Source: Beroe forskalii (taxonomy: Eukaryota > Ctenophora > Nuda > Beroida > Beroidae). From it: a DNA stretch of 64,000 nucleotides. The stretch's first letter is position 1. Every line of letters begins with the position of its first letter. The position numbers and the translations under genes were made by a program. A model generated the notes under the pieces. That model ran no database searches, had not been told where the DNA came from, and worked only from the letters and a program-made list of their open reading frames with translations. The stretch lies in assembly GCA_011033025.1 (NCBI GenBank), contig WFMF01000615.1, forward strand, positions 1-64,000, in the 5' to 3' direction. Below, one piece after another: positions 50,801-59,762 of this stretch.

Positions 50801-53800
50801 GGACCCATAATGGGGACCATCGAGAGACCTGTGAACCTGGGACAAGGGTTGTACCATATGTTACCTGCTAGTTACTTCGAGAAGAGGAGAGAGATTTTGG
50901 AGAAACTGCCAAAATATCAAGGGATAGACTGGGACAATGCGGATACTAGGTACATTTTGCGTTATAAGGTTACTTTTCATTTTCATACACTGCGTCAATT
51001 CAGCACAAGTTCATGAATTCTTCTGGACAATCCAGATAAACTAATTGAATGACTCGATCTTGCTTGATCAGCTTTGAAGATATTGATGTTTATCAAAAAA
51101 GCAAAAAGCTGAAACTGCTTGTTTCCAGTGTCAATGTGGGTCACGTAGTATTTCTCTCCAACGACAGAGTACTGGTTTGGTGGACTGAACATCACATCGC
51201 CACTCTACATTCAATGCAAGGTATTTACTAGAAGGTAACAACTATTAGACACTAGTTTTCTTATTTACTCAAATCATGGGAATTTCTTAGTTTCAAAGAT
51301 TCAATTACCCAGTTTAGGGAACCTTGAATCTTCCCAATCTTTGCAGATATGGACACAGTTCTGGACAGTTTTGTTTTCTGTTCTGACATCACCTGTGTAG
51401 CCGCTAACCAGACTAGAAATAAGATCGCTGTTGGTCTGCAGAGGGGCCTGTGTTCTGTCATCGATCTCGAGGTATCTTATCTACATTTATATACATTTGT
51501 GTTACAACTCATCAATTTTGAAGAATAAATAAGTATGGAAATTTGGAACCTATTATTCCCTAATTTTAAACCCCTTTTCCTTTCCCAGGAGGGGCTATCA
51601 GTCCAGTGTTCCCTGGTCTCCAGATCGCCTGTTTGTCACCTGGAGTTCGTGGAGAATAAACTACTCGCTGCTACCAAGGTACTTAGTTGTACTTGATTGT
51701 ACCATAGCGACTGCCTTGCCCGTGGTACATTCGTAGTCCTCGAACTCTTGAACACCAAATGATTCATTTACTTGCTAATCTACTTCATATTAACAATCCC
51801 AATCTACCACAGTTACCACACTGAATCTACCACACCTAAGTTACCACACATCCCCGCAGGACGACAAGGTGGCACTCCATCTACCACACCTAAGTTACCA
51901 CACATCCCCACAGGACGGCAAGGTGGCAGTGTTGAGCGGGGATGAAGAGTGTAGCTGTGCCATGATACAACACATAGCAAGCTACGATGCCAAAGACGCA
52001 GCTGTGGCACAGATCAACAGACTTATCCCTTACTCCAACCTTGCAGGTATTGCAGGCTGAGAACATGACCATTTGTATTTTGTTATAGAGACAAATGAAT
52101 CTTATGCCATGATTGGGCTGTGAGATTTTTATGCGTTCGGACCAGAATTTGTAGCAATGATGAACTATTGAAACACCCTGCTCAGTGCCCATTTCCGTAT
52201 GCTGAGTGAATGACCCTATGTTGTATGTGTTCCCCTGTTTCAGTTGTTACGCTGACCCCGGGCAAAGTGGCTGTTGTGGACGTGGACAGCTTCAGAGCTA
52301 CCGCTGTTATACCAGTGTGGAACACTGCCACGCCCAGTGAGTTTGAATATTGCACTGGCAACCTGCCTACCCCTAATGCAAGACGTCTTTATCTAGTGTT
52401 TGCATTAAAATTTCATTTGAAAAAAATTCAGTAAAAGTAAAAATACGAATGTAAAATGCACATGTAATTCTAATTATTTTCTTACAATCTCCTACTGTTG
52501 ATCACTCCACGGCTTCCCAAGGAGAAGGTTCCCCATTGCTCACTTCCTCAAACAACCCAGCCCAACCTCTCCACCTTCCACCGATCTTTATTTTCACCTC
52601 GTCAAAGAACGCACTGTTTCTGCACTTCTCGGATAAAACCCGAATTTGGATGGGTTTCCGGTAATCAGGGTTAAATTTTGTGTCTGCACACGTTCCAAAC
52701 TTTTCCCTGTCCGTCAGTACGTAGTGGTATCCTCTTTTAGGGTCCACAACCAGGTCAATTTCCGTTTCACAGCTGGTGTGAGAGCCTTGCCTGACTCCGA
52801 TTCTAAGATTTCCTTTTGTTCCCGCGACACTTTCATCTGACATAGTGATGGCAAACCCTCTGATCAGTACTCCGTCCGGAATGTCTGAAACGAACGTCTT
52901 TCTCCAATCACTCGGTCTGTTCTTCTCCACGAGCACTTCTTTGTCTTCCCAGTTCCTCCATTCTCCCGCTATCTTTACCTCCACTTTGTCAACGAAAGCA
53001 TCGTTTCTGGATGTTGAAAGTACCCTGACTTTTATTGGCACCTGACTCCATGGGACGAATGCTTTGCTAGGACACGATCCAAATAACGACTTATCATCCA
53101 CTTCGTACACCTTGGCACTCTCAGGCTCCTTCACTGTGTCCTCTGCAGTCTCGCACTGTGTGGACCCTTGCCTCACCCCAAACCGGAGACTCCCCTTGGT
53201 CTCAGCGATGGGAAGGTCCGACATTCGTACCCTGAAACCCTGGATCCGGTTCGGTCGCAACGCACCCACATTAACTCCCAGCAGATCGTCATCCTGGGGT
53301 TCTTGAGCACTAGTTAGAGTTAAAATGGATGCTAGTAGGAGGTAACTTGCTCCAAAAGTCTTCATGGCTCTGTTGACTTCCCGTGCGAGACTTTCTTGAA
53401 ACAAAATGAAATGATTTGGATTTTGGAAATGCAACTTTACCACCTTAATAAAAACCTTGGAGGTTTAATTGAAAATTGATTAACTTTCGGCTTTCGTACC
53501 TGCCCTTGTTAGTTATCACTTAGTGATAAGATATTTAGTGAGGAAATTATTGAAGCCACGGAAGCTCATTTTACTAAACGCCCACGTCTCTGTGAGTGAA
53601 TAGTTGCCTCCGACTCCTTTAGGAGGTATTTACCAACTTAATGAAATTCCAATTTATTATCTCAGCTGATATAAATTCATTGAAGTGGAACCTACCAACT
53701 CAATGTAATTTATAGGGCGAGGTTTTAATATGAAATATAAGCGCTGAGGTAAATATTCCTTATTTTATTTTTTTAAACACCAAAAGAGCATAAGTTAATA

Positions 53801-55594
53801 CTAATCAAATGTGGTATGGCTTGTTGTAAAATCCTCATTATACCTTTACTGTATAGTAGCTTTGTCTGCCATGGATTGGTTAAAATGTGAATAAGTTGAT
53901 AAAATGTAAATAAGTTAAAATGTGAATAAGTGGGAACATGGAACTGAAATTTTGTCTCGCTGCTATAGCTTAATAGCTCATAGCAGACCCTTCGTCCTTG
54001 CCCTACTGTGCTCATTGTGTAACCCTCTACTCCTGTCCTCATTTTTTCCAACTCTTATTCCCTCCCAACTTTCCTCCGTCCTTAAATGCAGCCCTATCAC
54101 CTTGCCCCGTCCTCTCCACCCCTCCTCTCCGCCCCCTCCCCTCTTGCCCCCTGCTGTCCTATCCCTCCCCTCTTGCCCCCTGCTGTCCTATCCCTCCTCT
54201 CTTGCCCCCTGCTGTCCTATCCCTCCTCACCACCCCTCCTGCCATATCCCTCCTCTCCACCCACTCCTGTCCTATCCCTCCTCTCCCCCACTCCTGTCAT
54301 ATCCCTCCTCTCCCCCACTCCTGTCATATCCCTCCTCTCCACCCACTCCTGTCCTATCCCTCCTCTCCAACCCCTCCTGTCCTATCCCTCCTCTCCAACC
54401 CCTCCTGTCATATCCCTCCTCTCCACCCACTCCTGTCCTATCCCTCCTCTCCAACCCCTCCTGTCATATCCCTCCTCTCCACCCACTCCTGTCCTATCCC
54501 TCCTCTCCAACCCCTCCTGTCCTATCCCTCCTCTCCACCCCTCCTGTCCTATCCCTCCTCTCTTGCCCCCTGCTTTCCTATGCCTCCTCTAGTCCTCTCC
54601 ACCCACTCTTGTCCTATCCCTCCCCTCTTGCCCCCTGCTGTCCTATCCCTCTCCTCTTGCCCCCTCCTGTCCTATCCCTCCTCACCACCCCTCCTGCCCT
54701 ATCCCTCCTCACCACCCCTCCTGCCCTATCCCTCCTCTCCAACCCCTCCTGGCTCCTGTCCTATCCCTCCTGTCCACCCCTCCTGCCCTATCACTCCTCT
54801 CCCAAACCCGCCTCCCTAGCTTTTTACCCTCCCTTCTCTCTCTCCTCCTCATCTTTGCTTCCACCTTTTCAGAGTGTGCTAGTCTGACTAAGAGATATCT
54901 GTGTCTGATAGCAGAGAACTACCGGGAGCTAATGACTCGATTAGAAGCTATTCACCACTTTGCTCCCCTCTACACCAACTCTCCGCCGAATACTGCGGAA
55001 CAGGTTTGTCTCACTTCAACTTAACATGTTTTGAGACTTGAGTGCGAATACTGACGTCTTAAGTTATGCTGTGTCTTGAGAAGCTTTGAGAAGCTTGTAT
55101 CTTTGATTTCGAGATAGTTTATCATAACTTTTGTCACATGCCCATTCCCCTCCTTACCCCTGCTCTCCTGAATTCAGTGTTTTACACTTTTACAGGCCGA
55201 AGGACCCTGTCAAATGTATGTTGTTGACATCGGAAATAACCCCGAAGTTTCTGACAAGGGTTATGTCAATACAGCTGAGTCAAAAGCTCCCTCTCTGGCT
55301 ACATTATCATTCAACTACTTCACAAAGGTAGGCTAATGGTTTTTATAACTATGTTGTGTTTTTCTATGATTACAGATATTTTGGACTAACACTAACAGTT
55401 ATCAATCTGCAACTCTAAAAATAGGAAAATCCATAATTTCTGGTATAAAACAAGATTTTCTCCTTTTTTCTCCTTTGCTTGTTAATCTTTATCTAAGGGT
55501 TACACCATACTTCAGGGATGCAGATAAGAGGAGTCGTCATCAGCGTCTCAGGGAACGTTGGTTCCAATACACAGAGGAGCTAGAAGCTTACTGA
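38896..55594 (+). CDS. WDR93: WD repeat-containing protein 93
   Basis: Exons: 38896-39120, 39305-39459, 49619-49692, 49941-50005, 50194-50254, a possible 15-nt micro-exon 50397-50411, 50601-50949, 51072-51220, 51347-51471, 51589-51678, 51914-52046, 52244-52336, 54873-55003, 55196-55327 and about 55516-55594. Phase is kept except at the last junction, where the acceptor is unsure. About 620 aa (human 686). The N-terminal signature LPQPFRLVDKILNSIFDDAW matches WDR93. After it come beta-propeller-like blades (MVTIIAVTRAGFIEVSKL, IAVGLQRGLCSVIDLE, KVAVLSGD, KVAVVDVDSF) and a charged C-terminus. WDR93 is testis- and cilia-associated; its mechanism is not settled. Intron 2 (10.2 kb) and intron 12 (2.5 kb) each hold a nested secreted-protein gene. 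Confidence 0.8.
41012..41420. repeat. ~165-bp tandem repeat, about 2.4 copies
   Basis: GCTTTACAG...AAATCAATCAAATTCTTTTAAA...GAATCTCTTAGCTGCTATTG recurs with about 90% visual identity. A third partial copy ends with the ATTCTTTGTT block. Confidence 0.7.
41686..42715. mobile_element. 1.03-kb TIR element containing a ~540-bp palindrome
   Basis: The ends GGGATCGTTCACATATTACG and (complement) GGGATTGTTCACATATCACG form 25-bp inverted repeats. Inside, arms at about 41947-42195 and 42225-42485 are inverted copies, including AAAAATCTATCTCCTCCTAC and GGAGAATCGTCCTGAAAC-type blocks. A short GATACTGGCGT array lies at 42545-42590. No coding frame. A relic of the same end (GGATCGTTCACAGATGTGAT) is at about 49110. 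Confidence 0.7.
43193..48076 (+). CDS. Secreted cephalotoxin-like multidomain protein, nested in WDR93
   Basis: One uninterrupted exon, 1627 aa. Signal peptide 1-22. A Lys/Ala/Glu-rich amphipathic helix (about 70-125) precedes a hydrophobic segment (about 130-153) and long helices (to about 540), an arrangement resembling SE-cephalotoxin-like proteins. Then: an EGF-like turn (551-580), helices, a sushi-like stretch (about 872-939), a beta-rich region, a kringle domain (1137-1221), two EGF modules, the first with the calcium-binding DIDEC motif (1241-1330), laminin-EGF-like modules (1335-1436), a thrombospondin-1-like segment (SEWGAWSSW, about 1443-1506) and a C-terminal domain (1507-1620) also found twice in the small gene at 52502-53365. 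Likely extracellular. Toxicity is not shown; many animals carry such proteins with unknown roles. The family name rests on architecture recalled from memory. Confidence 0.7.
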   Translation: MRPGSKIWTFFVLISLAHVVSATDCNGDDEYSLPCNRDADPWKPTRTKMDSLSSQVNPPTFNVWTRAKYGKEKVETIVETPEKLSKAAKATAEAARKKTKEAAAKATETIEKVAEQAKGAKKWIQKASKMLSVLSAAAQFAGPIIDIILLFAPLSKSSELTAIESGFAKVNAQIKDVSYKLEKIQDALEWNAVVGILITFEGAVDHGTEKYEALVDEIEAMDPDQELTDDIKNQIEDLVNTIRDTGNIGNKLQTIKTIWNGESGYTNGKTLLETFVLASDNDCSKILPMANKLMKSVKDGQRLQYFYEINQQLTTADNDKGYPKDLYDMYTDTMAAYTTCTKNAPTYAQKQMKIEHGAGKDLLDIIDEMTDKYDLYNWAAMKEFTKKKGYFAMIDNCGSQQEVELTGLSDDDKKKQRLILYGVKKSSVTEVQDAAARATTVLADLVQADLPVIDTDEYWGKSEAFRLGILKEVRDLLKRDSVLKSLIESNRLTLVMFEKATQINLHGWHFKSNMEVVKRSKDGDNNIYLTHPEFTLGFMFTFKEDSSNFACTNGHRIDMSFEESHPHCVCKMGFGDSACDMSLKDDTRASLSNDVIDLIQLYRVPGMFDLKKDIQKGTDTVMTELENNKREIFNEMRKTGQDMEKTKNAILSAQSVMLNDIKAGNAKVLKEVAGLKEAMDAAFERERNDRIYQTDKGNKIVVTTIKESNRKVTDDINRLTGKVIENRYFKELKLHIPVFQEKWEKAIDYGGYAEQDFNEYMLRHEQDFQTSKVAAKKGVTESTDSFVTAQMQINMVSGCTADYTQMIDNTWTEMFELNLAVSSMEMWDLDYQIKTSDDPEKIKFFRHEQEVLKEKSKADSVELKKVYEERNCPAFSLASVVGGGCRKATSYPGQTIPISCSDSDKTLVLASTGKAVSDLLCESAGAWAVDVKDFACVSKCETDDVYFDIGDTRQVPDAPNGYKFVDLDGNVATQTTCLGPKEPGWNIPTVWVEVVRGTPSEFYETKASLEIKTKSARGSGDIVHFDLKTETLQPAGGVSLHFNDPIEYELSSCTGSKVPMSNVPAGNELVWTITRQRTPLNTIKIECNGVEVAAFDIGGGCVASDHAMYGNTVARVEFQADDNASVSFRQKRISENCVEDGDPKGAQYRGTTAVTKSGRQCQMWDSQFPNVNTHFRESDYPGVLTENYCRNALPSSDDVYLWCYNNEETVPRWEWCTNVPMCSASNEEKLRAQWSLVVRQDIDECATAGFCRFGGTCTNTEGSFTCSCASGYEVGADGRCEDVNECAADAVGYKKCLVRDSLGMCTNTPGSYTCSCLSGSWTRTVGGQECLACDKCADDGVKNTVCEGNTGKCLCKDNVVGDRCDACRAGIATYPVCARCADGYSNYPQCTQCDCAAAGVTSSKCDKKTGRCLCKPNVAGTKCDSCKKYYINYPSCVADVKHGTLSEWGAWSSWTDKGECGPSDATGYTQERTRSRTCDDSTKNIHGTSCKSAPTKDVESKFNAVCSQIDQLYLNLPNLYYAGTTAFLWMSIRQGSNECKTSKPTWRAPCHGPGTSCGTYYEDPSGCPKTFDKTRPVDLWLHSDSNNNVFIAYMGAKIGGVYKTWDAPGKFKSIDHDTNNGWWSTAT
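48316..48790. mobile_element. Fold-back MITE with ~130-bp inverted arms
   Basis: Arms at about 48316-48446 and 48655-48790 share GCATCCTACG, GTGGGGGTAGA and the outer CTGCCAC...TTTTTT blocks in inverted order. Lies in WDR93 intron 2, just after the nested gene. No coding frame. Confidence 0.65.
49259..49325. repeat. Short tandem repeat TTAATGTCAA
   Basis: Six units of TTAATGTCAA/TTAATGTCAATTAA in WDR93 intron 2. Confidence 0.8.
50050..50168. repeat. 46-bp tandem repeat, ~2.5 copies
   Basis: GAAATAAGTTTGGTATT...CCTTAATTAATCATTTG repeats two and a half times in WDR93 intron 4. Confidence 0.8.
51806..51913 (+). repeat. 54-bp duplication of a WDR93 splice acceptor
   Basis: CTACCACACCTAAGTTACCACACATCCCCGCAG|GACGACAAG-type sequence is followed 54 bp later by a second copy ending CCACAG|GACGGCAAG. 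Both have an AG acceptor, at 51859 and 51913. Use of the upstream one would add 54 nt, 18 in-frame codons without a stop. Confidence 0.75.
52502..53365 (-). CDS. Small secreted protein with two PLAT-like repeats, nested in WDR93
   Basis: One exon, 287 aa. The start at 53365 is preferred over the upstream ATG at 53443 because it yields a clean signal peptide (MKTFGASYLLLASILTLTSA). Two ~100-residue repeats (41-139 and 168-269) share TKGxLRxGVRQGS, a Cys pair, KPIQIRVLS and FFDEVKIKIGGRW. The spacing of the GxxTKG start and the FxDxVxxKI end resembles PLAT/LH2-type beta sandwiches, a structural guess. Four conserved Cys suggest disulfides. The same domain closes the large nested protein at 43193-48076 (IRQGSNECKT ... 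YMGAKIGG). It is antisense to WDR93, within intron 12. Function unknown. Confidence 0.8.
   Translation of the reverse strand: MKTFGASYLLLASILTLTSAQEPQDDDLLGVNVGALRPNRIQGFRVRMSDLPIAETKGSLRFGVRQGSTQCETAEDTVKEPESAKVYEVDDKSLFGSCPSKAFVPWSQVPIKVRVLSTSRNDAFVDKVEVKIAGEWRNWEDKEVLVEKNRPSDWRKTFVSDIPDGVLIRGFAITMSDESVAGTKGNLRIGVRQGSHTSCETEIDLVVDPKRGYHYVLTDREKFGTCADTKFNPDYRKPIQIRVLSEKCRNSAFFDEVKIKIGGRWRGWAGLFEEVSNGEPSPWEAVE
54090..54810. repeat. Pyrimidine-rich minisatellite, ~28-bp unit
   Basis: Units of CCTATCCCTCCTCTCCACCC and ACTCCTGT repeat for about 700 bp, with nearly no purine runs on the plus strand. It ends about 60 bp before the WDR93 exon 13 acceptor, so it acts as a very long upstream pyrimidine tract. 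Ser/Pro/Leu-rich open frames in three phases are artefacts. Confidence 0.9.
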
Positions 55595-55608
55595 TGACGA
55601 GAGTGTCT

Positions 55609-56308
55609 TAATCTATTATTATAATCGAGAGAGGTAGTTATAAGTAGGAGCCTCCGCTATCCCAGAAAATCTGACACACTAGTACTTGAAAACCCGCGAT
55701 TTTTTGCTGGGTGGTTATTGGTTAAGGGGGGGTTCACTCCTCACATTTTGGAAAACACTAATTTGAGATATGAGTTGACCAGGATGGCCATGGCGTGTAC
55801 CAACATTTTGACGGTGGTCTTGAGTCCATAAGTCAAGCATTGCCCATGTGAGGCCTCGGAGCAAAAATGGCGTCCAAAAATCGAAATTTTTCCTGATGAA
55901 GATAAAGCTTAGCTTTTGGTTGTATTCGATTCGTCTCGACGAGCTGATCATTTTAGTGTATTTGTTTGTCAAAATCGGATGAAAAATGGCCAAGTTATGC
56001 CCATGTGAAGCGCGCGCGCCAAAGTGGAAGTTGGCCTATTTTGGGCCTTAAGATGGCCATTTTGGCCACATTTTTGGAGATATGAGCTTCAAACTTGTTT
56101 TGCCCATCATTTAGGTCAAAATTGATGGGCAAACCAATTTTTAAGTGAATTGGACCTTATTTGGCCATTTTAGCCCATAAAAACCTTCAAAAATCCACTT
56201 AATCGCTTATAATCTATTATTATAATCGAGAGAGGTAGTTCAAGGTAGGAGCCTCCGCTATCCCAGAAAATCTGACACACTAGGAGTTGAAAACCCGCGA
56301 TTTTTTGC
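55609..56308. repeat. 100-bp direct repeats 600 bp apart
   Basis: 55609-55707 and 56209-56308 match almost exactly (TAATCTATTATTATAATCGA ... GAAAACCCGCGATTTTTTGC). The sequence between is rich in GGCCATTTT and CATGTGA words and has no coding frame. The first copy begins 15 bp after the WDR93 stop, so it forms the start of that 3'UTR. Either an element with short direct ends or one tandem-duplicated segment. Confidence 0.75.
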
Positions 56309-56845
56309 AGGATGGTAGAAAAAAGGTGTCTCCGTATTGCCACATTCTTCTTTTTTGCGTAAAGGCTTTAGATTTTTTGTAGTTTTCGCTCAAAGTTGGA
56401 AAAAGGGTCGCTAAAAACAAGATCGAGTTATAGATTTGATTCACCTGTTGCACGCGTTGCTATGGATACATGGGCTAGCGCGCGCAAAACTGCACGTGCA
56501 TTTTAACGAAGAATCTGCCATTTCGTTATTGTGTATTTTGGAAACGTTTCCACTGTTAAAATTCATAATTTACGTTCCCAATGGAATGTTTGAGTTCGGT
56601 AAAAAGTATACGACTGTAGGAGACTATCAATATTTTAGGAGAGGAGAAAAGGTAAGAGTTGAACATTTTGTTCTATAGTGAACATCAGCGATAATTCATT
56701 CATGTGAAGTTTCGATGGTTTGCTGCGATAAATCGACGGAATGAAGATTCCCGCCCTGGCCAGGGCGGTAACCCCCCGCGGTAATAGAAAAGACTGGCCA
56801 GGGTATATATTAGAGATTTGAGTGTCACAGGGTGATATTAGATAT

Positions 56846-58511
56846 ATCATGATAATTGGGACCCATCTTAAAACGATGAGATCTGAAGAACGGGAAATGG
56901 TAGAGCCATGATCGAGGCCACGTTTTGTTCATCTAAGATGGGAGTGTGGCTTAGGCTATGTGAGAAGTTCTGGTGACGTCATTTTCACGTCACTATGACG
57001 TCATCAACTTAGCGAAATTTTATTGCATTCTTAGCGAAAATAGGCCATTTTCGAGCGCATTTTTCACAAAGAAGGAAGGGAGATAGCTCTCTGATTTTTC
57101 GGAATGATTTTTAGCAAATTTAAAGAGCTTTCAGAAAATCATATGGATTATTGGGCTATCTCGATTTTTCATCGAGATATACGCGATTTTCTAAGGTACG
57201 GTTAAAAATCGATTTCCAAATTATTGGACAAAACTTAAACGAGTGAGATGTCAAGAACTACGACTTATCTTGAGATGAGACCGGCCAAAGTATGTTATGC
57301 TAAGGCGGAATTGTGGCTTAGGCTATATGGGAAGTTGGTTTGAGCCTAATTGGGTGCTGTGATGACGTCATAAAATCGCATAAAACCACTAAAATAGCGT
57401 ATTTTGCGATAGAATGCTATTTTGCGCTACTTTGGACATCTCCAACTCAAAGATTTTTCATCGGATTATGTTTTACTTTGATATGATGCTTCAAGACCTT
57501 AAGATTTAGCTATAAAACGAGTTTCAGGGCGATCGGTCGAAGATTGTTGTCGTGAGAGGCTTCTAAAAATTGAACTGCAAATTGATTGAAATTACGTTTA
57601 TAACGAAAAATTGTACTGCAATCCTATTCTGTGATACGTTGGTCTACTGATTATGGTTTTTCTATGTCTCACAGTGAATAGGGATGGGAAATATACGATG
57701 AACTAGTGGAGCACGTGAGTTCACGCGGACGTATTGTAGAAATTAGGGGATTTCAAGAAATTGATATTTACATGGGATTTTCGACTTGATTACGTTGAAT
57801 TGAGTTCAAATACGACTAACGCACATGAAATAAGATGCATGTGCTTTACTTCAGCACGTGAGTACACACGGACGTTTTGTAGAAATTAGGGGGTTTAAAG
57901 AAATTGATGTTTACACTGGATTTTCGACTTGATTATGTTGGAATGAGTTTAAATACGACAAATGCACGTGAAATGAGATCTGGTTGCCATTTTTCAGCAC
58001 GTGAGTACACACGGACGTTTCGTAGAAATTAGGGGATTTGAAGAAATTGATATTTACACGGGATTTTCGACTTGGTTACGTTGAAATATGTTCAAATACG
58101 ACTTATGTACGTGAAATTAGATCTGGTTGCTATATTTAAGCACGTGAGTTCGCGTAAACGATTTGTAGAAATTAAGAAATATATCCATTCTAGTAATTCC
58201 AAGTTAGAATAACGTAGTTTTGGACTTTGTCAGGGTAAGTTACGTGGGTTCGGCTTGCGTGTGGGCTAGTTACATGGGTTCAGACTACGTGAGGGCAAGT
58301 AACGTGGGTCAAAACTGCCTTTGGGCAAGTAACATGGGTTCAAACTACATACATCTGTCAAGATATCACCACCAAAACCGTTGGACGGTTGGTCAAGTAA
58401 CCCCCCGCGGGTTTGGATGTGACAACGGAACCTGAAAAGAGACAAAATGGGCTGATCACATCCAAACCAGCGGGGGGTTACTTGACCAACCGTCCAACGG
58501 TTTTGGTGGTG
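56846..58511 (+). mobile_element. Dispersed repeat with fold-back 3' end, copy 2
   Basis: Sister of 1-1537. It has four internal repeats starting GCACGTG at 57711, 57854, 57997 and 58140, exactly 143 bp apart (copy 1 has three). The terminal hairpin arms are 58367-58423 and about 58455-58511. Just upstream, GGTAACCCCCCGCGG at about 56769 repeats a piece of the hairpin, so the true left end may lie near 56740. Confidence 0.75.
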
Positions 58512-59498
58512 TTCATATAATTACACAGATAAACAGATAAAATTGCGAACAATTTTGATCTCAATGAGCTCGGATTCAACTATGTTGCCCATCTATTATT
58601 CTAATCTGAACTTTAGATTAAAAACATTGTTCTTGAGTTCTTCTTAATTACCAACTGTTTGCTCAAGGTTAATATGCAATCGTAAAATTTTTTCATTTAT
58701 TTTTAAAGCCTAGGTATGTGAATACTTCGCAATTTCGTTACGTTGCACCCCCACCCCCAATAACAAAAAATTGCATCAACGACTTACTTAGTGTTAGAAA
58801 TCACATTTTACACTTCCAAAGTTTAAAAAACGCAATTGATCATGTTTCAATTCCATACGTTTTACAAACATTTGTTTTCGTCATTAATTTCTATGATTCA
58901 ATATTTACGAAATCTGCGTTGTGATTCATGAATTTTGAAAGTAATGTGTATGTCCATATTTTAAGAAACCAGGGTCCTGGATAGGGCAATTATATGTTAC
59001 CATTGTGGAACTCTGTAGCCAGCATTGAAATGGTCGGGTGTCCTGTGGCCTAAAACCCAACGGGCCTTCTAGTAAGTTATATCTCAGTTAGCGCTTTTGC
59101 CCAAATGGACTTTACTCTTTTCGCTACTCCTCCGCCATTTTTCAATGTTTCTGCATGAAAATTTCAGAATCGCGAAATTAAGTTTCAAAGCTTAATGGTA
59201 TATAGGTGTGCGAAATCATAATAGTCCCACTGATCATTAGTCGGGGGATAACAAGCAGTACCGTGTTTCGAACTGAAACCGGAAACTCTCCCTGCGCTAT
59301 CACTGACAGGCTAATCAGATCATCTCGAGTGAGCGAGTCCTCCTCCGGTACAGAGGAGGACTAATTATCCCCTTATAAGGAGATAATTGGAATGAACTAA
59401 AAACCAAATTTCCAGGGGTTAAATGACGGTCAATTTTAAAAAGCTTGGTACCATCTGATTCGTCATAAAAATCTCTATCACATATCACGAACCTATGA
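58512..59498. other. Intergenic, no gene seen
   Basis: Short frames only. A stretch at about 59240-59350 has, on the minus strand, a TAGC...GATAGCGCAG block followed by CAGTTCGAAAC, faintly like the A and B boxes of a tRNA-derived SINE, too weak to call. Confidence 0.35.
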
Positions 59499-59762
59499 AG
59501 ATCTGGGTATGTGTCCCATATAACGCCGGCTGAGTGACGTCACAGATCTAAACGTCAATTTTTCTGTATCCTAAACCTAACCATGACCCTAACCAAAACC
59601 CTAACCTTAATCCTTATCCTAACCCTAACAAATCCTGGTCGTAATCCTGACCCTAACTCTAATCCTTAAAGCGCTAGGTGCGCTTAAACGCAATTTTCTG
59701 AGTGACGTCATTATCATAGATAATGAAGAGCTCAGAGTTATATGGGACACTAGCCAAGATCT
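59499..59762. mobile_element. MITE with telomere-like core
   Basis: 26-bp ends beginning AGATCT and sharing GTGTCCCATATAAC are inverted at 59499-59524 and 59737-59762. The interior (about 59573-59668) is a degenerate CCCTAA array flanked by TGAGTGACGTCA on both sides. No coding frame. Confidence 0.7.

Noticed and set aside
53922..54887. Pro/Ser/Leu-rich plus-strand frames up to 321 codons
   Set aside because: Three overlapping frames over a pyrimidine minisatellite inside a WDR93 intron.
59240..59350. tRNA-like A/B box spacing on the minus strand
   Set aside because: No cloverleaf could be drawn; at most an old SINE relic.
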